DNA of 36,509 nucleotides. Source: Cecembia lonarensis LW9. Lineage in GTDB: Bacteria > Bacteroidota > Bacteroidia > Cytophagales > Cyclobacteriaceae. The notes under the pieces are model-generated. The model had not been told where the DNA came from. It did not search any database and saw only the letters and a list, made by a program, of their open reading frames with translations. Of the stretch, positions 1 through 8,247 are shown piece after piece; the stretch's first letter is position 1; each line of letters opens with the position of its first letter. Location: positions 1 through 36,509 of the forward strand of contig NZ_AMGM01000045.1 of assembly GCF_000298295.1 (NCBI RefSeq), written 5' to 3'. A program made the position numbers and the translations under genes.

Positions 1-3
1 CAT
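1..3 (-). other. Possible start codon of a gene running off the left edge
   Basis: On the minus strand the lipoprotein stop TAA (6-4) is followed at once by ATG (3-1). This could be the start of the next gene in the same operon, lying outside the window. Three bases cannot prove it. Confidence 0.2.
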
Positions 4-534
4 TTAATTCTCGATGGGTTCTTCCAGCTCCACATCAAAGTCAATAAGTTCTGGAGATATTTCCAGCATAATTGGTGCTTCATCTTCTGCAATTACCCCT
101 CTGTCTATTAACTCTGCAATCATATCAATCTGTCTGCTGAGATTCAATTGGTCTTTATGGGCTTGCTTGAATTGGCTAAGTAATTCATCATCTGATATAT
201 TGGCATATCTTGATCGTCTTACTTCTCTAATTTTTTCCCTTTTCTCTTCAAGTAACTTTAATTTTCTTTCTTGAAGCCTTTCTTCCATGGATCTTAGAAA
301 ATCCTCTGATAAGGCGCTTTCATAAAAAGGAGCTTCTTCAAAAGAAATTACCTCCTTGGTTCCATCGCTGTGAATAACAGTGATTTCATCGTCTTCCTCC
401 ATAAAATATTCATCGCCCGTTTCAATATCTACCACTTTGTCTATTTCATATACGTATCTTTCCTCAACACTTTTTTCCTTGGCACAAGAGGCCAAGAAAA
501 TGATGCTCAGTAGAATTATTCCTAATTTTTTCAT
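4..534 (-). CDS. Small hypothetical lipoprotein (176 aa)
   Basis: The N-terminus has a short basic start, a hydrophobic run and the lipobox LASC with Cys17, so this should be a signal peptidase II substrate anchored in an envelope membrane. The mature part is strongly charged: an acidic stretch at about 25-60, then a Lys/Arg/Glu-rich helical and probably coiled segment at about 80-115 (repeated RK/EE pairs). I see no catalytic motif and do not recognise the family. It precedes nothing co-oriented inside the window except a possible start codon at the left edge (positions 1-3), which would lie directly after its stop. Guanine deaminase is upstream on the same strand across about 20 nt, so co-transcription is possible. 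The function is unknown. Confidence 0.7.
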   Translation of the reverse strand: MKKLGIILLSIIFLASCAKEKSVEERYVYEIDKVVDIETGDEYFMEEDDEITVIHSDGTKEVISFEEAPFYESALSEDFLRSMEERLQERKLKLLEEKREKIREVRRSRYANISDDELLSQFKQAHKDQLNLSRQIDMIAELIDRGVIAEDEAPIMLEISPELIDFDVELEEPIEN

Positions 535-554
535 GGTTGCTTTTTATTTTTGAT

Positions 555-1031
555 TTAATATAATGTTTTATCTTCCTTCAAAATCCATTCCTGAAATACT
601 TCTTTAGCAGTATCCTGCATGCCTTGTTCAAAGGGTATTTTCCTTTTTTCATAAGGTAATTCCAGTTCCTGGTAGATGAAATCATCATCAAACCCAGCTT
701 CTGCCGCGTCCCTTTTATCATTTGCAAAGAAAACTTTTGATGGGCGAGCCCAATAAATAGCACCAAGACACATGGGGCATGGCTCGCAAGAGGTATACAC
801 CTCACAGCCGTCTAATTGGAAATGGCCCAAGTTGCGACAGGCATCTCTTATTGCCACAATTTCAGCATGTGCAGTAGGATCATTGGTTTCCAATACAGAA
901 TTGGAACCTATGCCAATTACCTTACCGTCTTTAACTATAACACAACCAAAAGGCCCCCCTTTGCCTGATTCCATTCCAGATCTTGAAAGATCGACGGCCA
1001 TTTTCATATAGGCCTTTTGTTCCTCATTCAT
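555..1031 (-). CDS. guaD: Guanine deaminase (cytidine/deoxycytidylate deaminase fold)
   Basis: This enzyme hydrolyses guanine to xanthine and ammonia in cytosolic purine salvage. With the start used here (158 aa) the zinc site reads DPTAHAEI (His55, proton-shuttling Glu57) and SCEPCPMC (Cys85, Cys88). The C-terminal segment with EAGFDDDFIYQEL and KRKIPF is the part that distinguishes Bacillus-type GuaD from tRNA adenosine and cytosine deaminases. Length and N-terminus (MNEEQKAYMKMAVDL) match that family. A longer frame exists, but it would begin at a TTG at 1091 and add 20 residues unlike the family, so I chose the ATG at 1031. It may be co-transcribed with the lipoprotein gene downstream. 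CDA-fold substrate calls can slip, but the C-terminal motif makes guanine the best guess. Confidence 0.85.
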   Translation of the reverse strand: MNEEQKAYMKMAVDLSRSGMESGKGGPFGCVIVKDGKVIGIGSNSVLETNDPTAHAEIVAIRDACRNLGHFQLDGCEVYTSCEPCPMCLGAIYWARPSKVFFANDKRDAAEAGFDDDFIYQELELPYEKRKIPFEQGMQDTAKEVFQEWILKEDKTLY

Positions 1032-1202
1032 AGGTATTTCAGAATGCTTTCCAAAATAAAGTTCATTATTATTTACGGGATTTTTGACCAAATGTTAAGA
1101 ATAAACTTCTTTTTTTGAATACAAAAAAAATTGAAATTGAAATTTTATTCTTTTACTTATAGCTTAAAAAGCGTTTTTATTCTGTGGTTGGAAAAGCTGT
1201 GT

Positions 1203-1946
1203 TCAGCCAGTCCATTGGCTAAGGAATCTTTGGAAGTTATCTTTGTAATTATCACTCACTGCGATTTGATGCCCTCCGATTTGCACCACGTTTCGGGCAA
1301 CAGAATCAATATGATCCAAATTGATAATGAATGAGCGGTGAACCCGCATAAACCTTTCCTGAGGAAGAAGGTCTTCCATATTTTTCATACTGGTAAGGGA
1401 AAGTAAGGGGCTATCTTTGTCTTTGAGATAGACCTTTACGTAGTCTTTATAAGCTTCAATATGGGTAATGTTTTGAAGCATTACTTTGACCAATTGGTAT
1501 TCAACCTTGAGAAAAATGAAGTCAGCTCCAGTATGGGAAGTTGAACCATGATCCAGTTTACTGTCTTTGCTCTGCTTTATGTATTGGAAAGCCTTGGTAG
1601 AGGCTTTCAGGAACTCTTCGTAACTAAAAGGTTTAAGGAGGTAGTCCAGGGCATCCACTTTATATCCTTCTATGGCAAATTGGTTATAGGCAGTGGTAAA
1701 AATTATTCTTGGTTTATTTGGTGATTGTTTCCCTTCGAGTATCCTAGCAAGTTCCATCCCGGATAGATCGGGCATTTGAATATCAAGAAAAACCAGATCT
1801 ATTTCCTTTTGGTTCAGAAAGCCCAAGGCAGCAATAGCATTGTCAAATTTTGCCTCTAGGGTGAGAAAAGAGGTCTGCTCGATAAATTTACTGATCAGAT
1901 CCAGCGCAAGGGGCTCATCATCAACGGCTATGCAGCGGACTTTCAT
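1203..1946 (-). CDS. LytTR-family response regulator
   Basis: This is a cytoplasmic transcription regulator. Residues 1-120 are a receiver domain with the acidic pocket VDDEP (Asp9, Asp10), the phospho-acceptor Asp55 in FLDIQMPD, a conserved Thr in FTTAYNQ and Lys in LLKPF. A linker of about 25 residues follows, then a LytTR DNA-binding domain at about 145-245, with FIFLKVEYQLVKV near its start and ERFMRVHRSFIINLDHI as the typical recognition stretch. LytTR proteins bind pairs of short direct repeats. Its ATG overlaps the stop of the upstream histidine kinase (ATGA), so the two are translated as a coupled pair. The targets cannot be read from sequence; the TonB-dependent receptor divergent from the kinase is the nearest candidate. 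Confidence 0.93.
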   Translation of the reverse strand: MKVRCIAVDDEPLALDLISKFIEQTSFLTLEAKFDNAIAALGFLNQKEIDLVFLDIQMPDLSGMELARILEGKQSPNKPRIIFTTAYNQFAIEGYKVDALDYLLKPFSYEEFLKASTKAFQYIKQSKDSKLDHGSTSHTGADFIFLKVEYQLVKVMLQNITHIEAYKDYVKVYLKDKDSPLLSLTSMKNMEDLLPQERFMRVHRSFIINLDHIDSVARNVVQIGGHQIAVSDNYKDNFQRFLSQWTG

Positions 1947-3016
1947 TTGATTTTCAAAGTTAAATGTAAGCGGTATTCGTTCTCAGGATTAAGTTTATCG
2001 ATCGTAAGGCTGTATTTTCCGGGATACAGCAGGTCCAATCTCCTCATGGTATTGATCAGGCCAATACCACTAGCCTTTCCTTCAGGCGTGTTTTCACTGG
2101 ATTTGAATATGGTGTTTTTCGTTTCAAGATGCAATTCTTGCGGAGTTTTTTCTAACCTGATAAGAATATGGCTTTCCTGCTGCGAGCTTACCCCATGCTT
2201 GAAACAGTTTTCTATGATGGGTAATAGCAGCATCGGGGCTATCTCTACATCACTTACTTTATCCGGTAAATAGATTTCAAGTTTCACCTTATGGGTCAGC
2301 CTCATTTTCATCAGTTCCAGAAAATCTTGGATGAAATCAACCTCCTTAGAAAGGAGTGTTTGATTTTTTTCTGTTTCATAGAGGACATAACGCATCATTC
2401 TGGATAATTTCAATAATGCTGCTTTGGCTTTTTCTACGTCTATATTGGTCAAAGAGTAGATGTTGTTCAAGGTATTGAAAAAAAAGTGCGGATTGATCTG
2501 TGCCTTCAGGTAAGAAAGTTCTGAGTTGGTCTTTTCTTTTTCCAGTTTTAACCTGATTTTTTCATCCTCTTGCCATTTTTGAACCGTAGCGATGCTAGTG
2601 CTGATGCCCACTGACATGTAAAACACCAGAAGATGGGAAATATCCCAGTAGTAATTTCTTGGCCTAGGCGTGTAAGGAACATCCGGGCGGAAGGTCCTGT
2701 GCATGATCTCCTGCATGCCTACAAAATCATCATATAATATAAGTAGCCCAACATAAGCTAGGCCTGCCAATAAATTGACAATCAAAAATACTGAAGTCCT
2801 ATTTTTAAATAAGGTATGCTGAATGAGGTATATGTAATTGAAATAGAAAATACCAATAAGGAAGGAAAACATGATTCCCTGCTTGATCCAAAATTCAATA
2901 GGTCTTTCTACTCCAGCAGACAAAGGGGAAAGAACAAACAATACCAAGCCGATGACCAACCAGGCAAGTATATGTATCAGAATGGTGATGTTTTTTTTCA
3001 AGCCGCTGCTTTCCAT
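1943..3016 (-). CDS. LytS/YehU-type sensor histidine kinase
   Basis: This is an inner-membrane sensor kinase of 357 aa. Four hydrophobic segments at about 10-30, 45-65, 72-95 and 125-145 form the membrane sensor, with no large extracytoplasmic domain. A short coiled linker (about 148-168) leads into a His_kinase domain whose phospho-acceptor is His177 in AQINPHFFFNTLNN (the family usually has INPHFLFN). The ATP-binding part shows the N-box LLPIIENCFKHG and the G-box ASGIGLINTMRRL. The kinase should phosphorylate the LytTR regulator whose start overlaps its stop by 4 nt. The start ATG has a TACTTTTG promoter-like element about 55 nt upstream (minus strand, 3071-3078). The stimulus is unknown. 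Confidence 0.92.
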   Translation of the reverse strand: MESSGLKKNITILIHILAWLVIGLVLFVLSPLSAGVERPIEFWIKQGIMFSFLIGIFYFNYIYLIQHTLFKNRTSVFLIVNLLAGLAYVGLLILYDDFVGMQEIMHRTFRPDVPYTPRPRNYYWDISHLLVFYMSVGISTSIATVQKWQEDEKIRLKLEKEKTNSELSYLKAQINPHFFFNTLNNIYSLTNIDVEKAKAALLKLSRMMRYVLYETEKNQTLLSKEVDFIQDFLELMKMRLTHKVKLEIYLPDKVSDVEIAPMLLLPIIENCFKHGVSSQQESHILIRLEKTPQELHLETKNTIFKSSENTPEGKASGIGLINTMRRLDLLYPGKYSLTIDKLNPENEYRLHLTLKIK

Positions 3017-3070
3017 AGAATTAATGTAGGTGAATTTTCGGTAAACTAAAATAAAATTTTACGTTTTTAC

Positions 3071-3078
3071 CAAAAGTA
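3071..3078 (-). promoter_or_regulatory. Candidate -7 element for the kinase/regulator operon
   Basis: On the minus strand this reads TACTTTTG, matching the Bacteroidota -7 consensus TAnnTTTG, about 55 nt before the kinase ATG. No clear -33 TTG is seen at the usual distance, so this is tentative. Confidence 0.35.
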
Positions 3079-3140
3079 TCTACCGATCCCTTGATTAAGC
3101 CGATGAATACCTGTATTTAAAAGATAAAGTTTGGTTTTTT

Positions 3141-3161
3141 GATAAACCTTTAGGGTTTGTC
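3141..3161. promoter_or_regulatory. Imperfect inverted repeat in the kinase/receptor intergenic region
   Basis: GATAAACC (3141-3148) and GGTTTGTC (3154-3161) are inverted repeats matching at 7 of 8 positions across a 5-nt spacer. They lie in the 255-bp region between the divergent kinase and TonB-dependent receptor genes. This could be a regulator site or a small hairpin; chance is not excluded. Confidence 0.25.
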
Positions 3162-3271
3162 TGTTAAAAAATGCTTTCTGTCGAGAAAAAGGAGAGAACG
3201 GTCTATCGCTTTTTCTTTTGAAATAACAATATCATTCCTTTGTTGCTGTAAACTATCCGCAACCTGCAGAG

Positions 3272-5788
3272 ATGAAAAAGACAAACCAACTATTACTTAC
3301 AATTTTTGCCATTCTAGCAATATTTGCCCAACCTTTACAGGCACAAGATAAGGAATCAGAAAGGCCAGTATTCAAAATTACCGGTAAAATTCTTGAAAAA
3401 GGTACAGAAGCTCCTGTACCCTATGCATCCGTAGCTTTATTGGATCCTGAAAGTGGTCAGACTAAAGCAGGGGCCGTAGCTGATTTCGATGGAGAATTTG
3501 TGCTTTCAAATTTTGGTGTTGGCACCTATCAAATCCAGATTAACTTACTGGGATTTGATCGCTATTTGACTTCTGAAATTGTGATTACAGAAAGCAGTCC
3601 AGTTTATGATCTGGGTAACGTAATTCTTGTAGCAGAAGCGGTTGCCTTAGAAGAAGTGACGGTAGTTGGGCAGCGAGATCTTATTGAAGAAAAAGTAGAC
3701 CGCACCATTTATAATGCAGAGAATGATAAAACCCTTATCGGTGGCGATGCTACAGATGTAATGCGCAGGGTTCCTATGCTTTCGGTAGACATGGATGGCA
3801 ATGTTTCCATGAGGGGAAGTTCCAATATCTTGGTATTGATCAATGGTAAGCAATCCGCTATAGTGGCTACTAATGTTTCCGAAGCCCTAAAACAGATTCC
3901 GGCAGAAGAAATCAAATCCATTGAAGTGATTACCTCCCCATCTGCCAAATATGATGCAGAGGGAACCGGTGGCGTAATCAATATTGTGACCAAGAAAAAT
4001 AACTTGCAGGGAGCCACATTGAATATCAATAGTAGTGCTGGACTTAGAGGCTCAAACTTAGGGCTTAACGCCAATCTCAAGCAGGGAAAAATGGGTTGGA
4101 CTTTAGGTGGCTTTGGAAGAGCAGGGTACAATATCATCGGCTCATTTGATAATAACCAAAAGGTGACCAATGCTGATGGAACCACGCTCAATATCCTTCA
4201 AACAGCGGATACCAGAAATAACATGATGTTTGGTAGGTACAACCTGGGTTGGGATTATGATATCGACAAATACAATTTCATGACGGCATCTGTAAGTTTT
4301 GGTTTGAGGAATATGAACAATAGGCAGGATGGCTTATTGACAGAGACTTTCTTTGAAGAGCAATTGGTTTCTTCCTTATTGAGAGATGTGGATATAAGAA
4401 ACCTCAACAATAATGTGGATGTCAATTTCAACTACACCAAGACCTATGATAAGCCTCAAAAAGAATTCAGCATTTCTTCCTTATACAGTCAGAACAACTT
4501 GACCAATGATTTTGTGAACAGCCTCTACAATGGAACATTTACCGATATCGCCAGCCGAATTAAAAACAATAACCTTGGAAGAAACCAAGAATTCACCGTT
4601 CAACTTGACTATGTGAATCCTTTAGGGTCCGGGAAAAATCAAATTTTGGAATATGGTGCAAAAAATATCTTAAGAAGAGCACAAAGTGATTTCGCATATT
4701 TTACAGCAGAAGGTTCAGATGGGGAGTTTATACAGATAGATGACATAGCCTTTTCCAATGAATTCAGTTATGATCAAAATGTGACAGCAGGTTATGCATC
4801 CTATACTGCCACAGTTCTCAAGAATTATGGGTTAAAGGCAGGCTTAAGGTATGAGTATACAGCCATTGATGCAGATTTTAGAAATGCAGAACTGGAGACC
4901 GACATTCCCTCCTATGGTTTGTTTGTCCCTAGCCTAAACTTGAGCAGAAAGTTTCAAAAGGGGAATATGCTGAAGGCGGCCTATAACCGCAGGGTCCAAA
5001 GACCTTTTCTTAATTTTTTAAACCCTAACATCAATGCGGCCAACCCACAGCAAATTTCACAAGGTAACCCTTTGTTAGATCCTGAATTGACAGATAATTA
5101 TGAGATTTCTTATAGTACTTTCACAAAGGCTTTGACATTGAATTTTACCTCGTATTTCAGAAATACTACTGGGTCAATCCAACCTGTGCGAACAGTTATG
5201 GATGATGATGTAATCTTTACAACCTTTGAAAATATTGGGCAAGAGCGGGCATATGGTTTCTCCATATTCTCAAATATCAACCTTTCTGGAAAATTTTCAC
5301 TCAATGGCAGTATTGATGGCTACTATGCAGATCTTAATAACGGCCTTGAGGACCCGATGTATGCAGCAAGCAACCAAGGGTTTGTGTTGAGCGGTAGGTT
5401 ATTTGCCAATTACACCTTACCGAACAACTGGCAGTTACAGTCTTTTGCCTTCATGAGAGGAAGACAGGTGCAGTTGCAGGGTTCTGCTGGAGGATTTGGC
5501 ATGTACAGTTTGAATATCAACAAGCAGTTCAATGAGCGCAGAGGAAGCATTGGATTTGGTGCGGAAAACTTTTTTACAACTGAATTTAGAATAAGAAATG
5601 AATTGCTAACGCCAAACATCATGCAACAAAGTGTCATAGGCATGAGAAATATGAACTTCAAAATCAATTTCAATTATAGAATTGGGAAATTGAGCATGGA
5701 GCCTAGTAGGAGAAAGCGTAGAGGTGTAAGCAATGATGACGTGAAAGAAGGAGGAGAAGGTGCCGGTGGAGCGATGATGAATAATTAA
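3272..5788 (+). CDS. TonB-dependent receptor (OMP_b-brl_3 type)
   Basis: This is an outer-membrane receptor of 838 aa. A Sec signal peptide ending near AQPLQAQ (about 24) is followed by a CarboxypepD_reg-like beta-sandwich (about 33-120, with PVPYASVALLD and ADFDGEF). The plug domain is at about 125-245, with VTVVGQRDLIEEK near its start and INGKQSA, IEVITSPSAKYDAEGTGG and VINIVTKK as conserved blocks. The rest is a long outer-membrane barrel. These plug motifs fit the outer-membrane beta-barrel family 3 receptors rather than SusC: there is no SusD partner and the protein is shorter than SusC. The tail is Arg/Gly-rich and ends in AMMNN rather than a terminal aromatic residue. It is a single-gene unit ending in a strong terminator. 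The substrate is unknown; it may respond to the divergent LytS/LytR pair. Confidence 0.92.
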   Translation: MKKTNQLLLTIFAILAIFAQPLQAQDKESERPVFKITGKILEKGTEAPVPYASVALLDPESGQTKAGAVADFDGEFVLSNFGVGTYQIQINLLGFDRYLTSEIVITESSPVYDLGNVILVAEAVALEEVTVVGQRDLIEEKVDRTIYNAENDKTLIGGDATDVMRRVPMLSVDMDGNVSMRGSSNILVLINGKQSAIVATNVSEALKQIPAEEIKSIEVITSPSAKYDAEGTGGVINIVTKKNNLQGATLNINSSAGLRGSNLGLNANLKQGKMGWTLGGFGRAGYNIIGSFDNNQKVTNADGTTLNILQTADTRNNMMFGRYNLGWDYDIDKYNFMTASVSFGLRNMNNRQDGLLTETFFEEQLVSSLLRDVDIRNLNNNVDVNFNYTKTYDKPQKEFSISSLYSQNNLTNDFVNSLYNGTFTDIASRIKNNNLGRNQEFTVQLDYVNPLGSGKNQILEYGAKNILRRAQSDFAYFTAEGSDGEFIQIDDIAFSNEFSYDQNVTAGYASYTATVLKNYGLKAGLRYEYTAIDADFRNAELETDIPSYGLFVPSLNLSRKFQKGNMLKAAYNRRVQRPFLNFLNPNINAANPQQISQGNPLLDPELTDNYEISYSTFTKALTLNFTSYFRNTTGSIQPVRTVMDDDVIFTTFENIGQERAYGFSIFSNINLSGKFSLNGSIDGYYADLNNGLEDPMYAASNQGFVLSGRLFANYTLPNNWQLQSFAFMRGRQVQLQGSAGGFGMYSLNINKQFNERRGSIGFGAENFFTTEFRIRNELLTPNIMQQSVIGMRNMNFKINFNYRIGKLSMEPSRRKRRGVSNDDVKEGGEGAGGAMMNN

Positions 5789-5816
5789 GGTGAAACAGTT
5801 GATCCTAATAAAAATT

Positions 5817-5848
5817 AAAAACCACTGCCGTCAAGCAGTGGTTTTTTT
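5817..5848. terminator. Bidirectional rho-independent terminator
   Basis: AAAAACCACTGC (5817-5828), loop CGTCAA, and GCAGTGGTTTTT form a 12-bp perfect stem with a run of seven T on the plus strand and an A-run on the other side. It lies between the convergent TonB-dependent receptor and pdhB genes and can serve both. Confidence 0.9.
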
Positions 5849-5868
5849 ATGAAATGATTATAATCCAA

Positions 5869-6846
5869 TTATTTGTACATGACTTGTTTTACAGCCTCTA
5901 GTGTTCTTTGAACATTCGGGATTGTGGCGTCAATGTAAGTAGGTGCATAACTCAGGGGCACATCCATGGAGTTTACCCGGATTACCGGAGCATCAAGATA
6001 ATCAAACGCATTCCTCTGAAGATGGTAGGTGATTTCTGAAGAAATAGCAGCCAAAGGATTGGCTTCTTCCACAACCACACAGCGATTGGTCTTTTTAACA
6101 GATTCTACTACGGATGCATAATCAATAGGTCTTACTGTTCTTAGGTCTATCACCTCTGCCTCAACACCATCTTTGGCAAGTTCATCAGCAGCTTCTAAGG
6201 CAACTTTCATCATTTTTCCGAAAGAAACTATGGTTACATCTTTGCCTTTTCTTTTGATATCTGCAACACCGATTGGTAGTAGGTATTCACCCTCAGGAAC
6301 TTCACCTTTATCTGAATACATCAACTCAGACTCCATGAAAATCACTGGGTCCGGGTCTCTGATAGAAGCCTTTAGAAGACCTTTGGCATCATAAGGATTG
6401 GAAGGTACTACCACTTTTAAGCCCGGTGTATTGGCAAACCAGTTTTCGAAATTGGAAGAGTGAGTCGCTCCCAACTGGCCTGCATTACCTGTTGGGCCTC
6501 TGAAAACAATCGGTACACTGTAAGCACCACCGGACATGGCCAACATTTTGGCTGCAGAGTTGATTATTTGATCTATAGCTACCAAGGAAAAATTGAATGT
6601 CATAAACTCTATGATTGGCTTTAGGCCATTCATTGCAGCACCTACACCCAATCCGGCGAAGCCAAGCTCTGAAATTGGAGTGTCGTAAACCCTGTCCGGG
6701 CCAAACTCATCCAACATACCCTGTGAAACTTTGTAGGCTCCATTATATTCTGCTACTTCCTCTCCCATGAGAAACACGTCTTTGTCGCGTCTCATCTCTT
6801 CGGACATAGCTTCTCTTAATGCTTCTCTGAATTGAATAACTCTCAT
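5869..6846 (-). CDS. pdhB: Pyruvate dehydrogenase E1 component, beta subunit
   Basis: This is the beta chain of the E1 heterotetramer that decarboxylates pyruvate with thiamin diphosphate for acetyl-CoA synthesis (325 aa, the usual length). The N-terminal half binds the cofactor aminopyrimidine: MGEEVAEYNGAYK and DTPISELGFAG with Glu60, the conserved ThDP-activating Glu. FRGPTGNAGQLGATHSS is typical of the beta chain. The C-terminal half (about 200-325) is the transketolase C domain with EVIDLRTVRPID and VVVEEA. No E1 alpha or E2 gene lies nearby, so it stands alone here. A branched-chain 2-oxoacid dehydrogenase subunit is a less likely alternative. The window also carries thiamin salvage genes that would feed its cofactor. 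Confidence 0.92.
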   Translation of the reverse strand: MRVIQFREALREAMSEEMRRDKDVFLMGEEVAEYNGAYKVSQGMLDEFGPDRVYDTPISELGFAGLGVGAAMNGLKPIIEFMTFNFSLVAIDQIINSAAKMLAMSGGAYSVPIVFRGPTGNAGQLGATHSSNFENWFANTPGLKVVVPSNPYDAKGLLKASIRDPDPVIFMESELMYSDKGEVPEGEYLLPIGVADIKRKGKDVTIVSFGKMMKVALEAADELAKDGVEAEVIDLRTVRPIDYASVVESVKKTNRCVVVEEANPLAAISSEITYHLQRNAFDYLDAPVIRVNSMDVPLSYAPTYIDATIPNVQRTLEAVKQVMYK

Positions 6847-6965
6847 TATTGACTAGATTTTCGGGCGTAAAAATAGGAACTAATCCCTCAAATCCAAAAA
6901 ACATTTGGACAGGGGACTTGAAATTCTAAGTTTTATTTACAAATGGATAAAAGGTTATCTTCCGC

Positions 6966-7388
6966 TTATTTTGGGGAGCTTACAACAGGTTTGCCAGCTT
7001 CCATCCAATTATTGAGTCCTCCCTCCAGCATGTACACTTTTTTAAACCCTAGCGCTTTCATTTTTTCTGTGGCAGGAATTGTACGCCTAGCAGATCTACA
7101 ATAGACATAATACACTCTGTTTTTGGGAAGTTCTTCCAGGATTTCTTCAAAATACCCACCTAAAAAATCTATGAATTCTGCCCCTTCAATATATCCCTCA
7201 GCTACTTCCTCAGGGGTTCTTATGTCCAGCATGACATGGCGTTTATTTTTGTTGGCTTTTTTTTCAAACTGATCCGGACTCAATTTTGGTGCACCCTCTT
7301 GTGCAAACGCATTGTTGATAAAGGCCAGGGAAAATAAAAGACAGAAAATTATAGCAGTAATTTGAAGGTAAGATATATAAGTTTTCAT
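6966..7388 (-). CDS. Exported single-domain rhodanese-like protein
   Basis: A signal peptide (about 1-30, ending NNAFAQ) sends this 140-aa protein to the periplasm. The mature chain is one rhodanese domain with MLDIRTPEE, the active-site loop starting at Cys97 (YCRSARR) and the closing GGLNNWMEAG motif. Rhodaneses move sulfane sulfur or act as thiol/persulfide carriers; the basic loop CRSARR is consistent with binding an anionic substrate. The true substrate is unknown. It appears monocistronic and is divergent from the YfcE-like gene. A TATTTTTG element on the minus strand at 7426-7433 is a plausible promoter. Confidence 0.85.
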   Translation of the reverse strand: MKTYISYLQITAIIFCLLFSLAFINNAFAQEGAPKLSPDQFEKKANKNKRHVMLDIRTPEEVAEGYIEGAEFIDFLGGYFEEILEELPKNRVYYVYCRSARRTIPATEKMKALGFKKVYMLEGGLNNWMEAGKPVVSSPK

Positions 7389-7425
7389 TTTTATTGGCGC
7401 GTTTAATTTTGAAATTGCATGAATA

Positions 7426-7433
7426 CAAAAATA
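7426..7433 (-). promoter_or_regulatory. Candidate -7 element for the rhodanese gene
   Basis: The minus strand reads TATTTTTG, matching TAnnTTTG, about 38 nt before the rhodanese ATG in the short region divergent from the phosphoesterase gene. No convincing -33 element is visible. Confidence 0.4.
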
Positions 7434-7459
7434 AGGATTATTTCTAAGCTAATTCAGTT

Positions 7460-7960
7460 ATGGTCAAAATTGCCTTGATTTCAGATTCCCATAGTTACTT
7501 GGATGGGAACATTATGGATCATTTGAAGGATGTGGATGAAATCTGGCATGCAGGTGATGTTGGAGATGTAGATGTTGTGGATCGATTACCAAAGGGTAAA
7601 GCCATTCGCGTTGTAACGGGCAATATCGACGATGTCCAAGCAAGGGCGAGATTTCCAGAAGAATTGACCTTCGAAATAGAAGGACTGAAAGTATTGATGC
7701 TGCATATTGGAGGTAAACCTCCTCGATATGCCAAAGGAGTTAAGGAAAAAATACAAGATTATCAGGCAGGATTATTTGTCTGTGGACATTCTCATATCTG
7801 CAAAGTGGAATATGATAAAAACTTGAATTGTCTTTATATGAATCCAGGGGCTATTGGTCAACAGGGATTTCACATGATGCGCACCATGTTGCTTTTTGAT
7901 GTAGCGCAAGGGAAAGTTCAAAATCTACGGGTCGTAGAATTGGGGAAAAGGGGAAAATAA
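7460..7960 (+). CDS. YfcE/MJ0936-type metallophosphoesterase
   Basis: This 166-aa protein is a compact calcineurin-like phosphoesterase, probably a cytosolic dimetal phosphodiesterase. Metal-site motifs appear in order: ISDSH at the N-terminus, HAGDVGDVD (about 31-39), TGNIDD where the family usually has GNC/HD, LHIGG (about 79-83) and CGHSHICKVEY (about 111-121). It ends with the NPGAIG block typical of this family. Length fits the YfcE/MJ0936 group. The natural substrate of that group is unsettled; members cleave model phosphodiesters. The gene lies alone on the plus strand. Confidence 0.88.
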   Translation: MVKIALISDSHSYLDGNIMDHLKDVDEIWHAGDVGDVDVVDRLPKGKAIRVVTGNIDDVQARARFPEELTFEIEGLKVLMLHIGGKPPRYAKGVKEKIQDYQAGLFVCGHSHICKVEYDKNLNCLYMNPGAIGQQGFHMMRTMLLFDVAQGKVQNLRVVELGKRGK

Positions 7961-7961
7961 A

Positions 7962-7985
7962 AGGGCAAACCTTCAGGAATGCCCT
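7962..7985. terminator. Weak hairpin between convergent genes
   Basis: AGGGCA (7962-7967) and TGCCCT (7980-7985) form a 6-bp stem. On the minus strand it is followed by TTTTATTTT, so it may terminate the 47-aa gene and, less well, the phosphoesterase gene. Confidence 0.4.
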
Positions 7986-8013
7986 CAAATTTCTTTTTAG
8001 AGAAGGTTCAAAA

Positions 8014-8157
8014 TTATTTATCAAAGCTTTTTTTAAGCTCCTCAATATCTACATTTTTGATTACTGGCTTAGCACTCAATTGTTTGATCTTGATTACCCT
8101 AGTATTTTGACCTTGTCTCTTTCTTCTCAATTTTCTTTTTAAAGTAGTAACAGCCAT
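8014..8157 (-). CDS. 47-aa basic conserved-looking small protein
   Basis: This short frame runs from ATG at 8157 to TAA at 8014 and encodes 47 residues starting MAVTTLKRKLRRKRQG and ending EELKKSFDK. The first 16 residues are very rich in Lys/Arg; the rest alternates basic and hydrophobic residues and closes with an acidic helix. It has a TAGTTTTG promoter-like element 35 nt upstream and a hairpin after its stop, so it looks like a complete gene. Basic composition suggests nucleic-acid or ribosome binding, but this is inference. It is divergent from hisS across 90 bp. I do not recognise a named family. Confidence 0.6.
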   Translation of the reverse strand: MAVTTLKRKLRRKRQGQNTRVIKIKQLSAKPVIKNVDIEELKKSFDK

Positions 8158-8191
8158 CGTCTTATCTGTTTATGTGATCTCAAATGAAGCG

Positions 8192-8199
8192 CAAAACTA
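8192..8199 (-). promoter_or_regulatory. Candidate -7 element for the 47-aa gene
   Basis: The minus strand reads TAGTTTTG, matching TAnnTTTG, 34 nt before the ATG at 8157. It supports the small frame being expressed. Confidence 0.45.
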
Positions 8200-8220
8200 C
8201 AATAAAATTTTGAATTTACT

Positions 8221-8228
8221 TACCTTTG
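8221..8228 (+). promoter_or_regulatory. Candidate -7 element for hisS
   Basis: TACCTTTG matches TAnnTTTG and lies 20 nt before the hisS ATG, giving a leader of roughly 12-15 nt. It sits back-to-back with the promoter of the 47-aa gene. Confidence 0.5.
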
Positions 8229-8247
8229 GGCAAAATTAAAATAAAAT

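Noticed and set aside
1032-1091. N-terminal extension of guanine deaminase
   Set aside because: The upstream start would be TTG and the added residues do not resemble the family; the ATG at 1031 gives the usual length.
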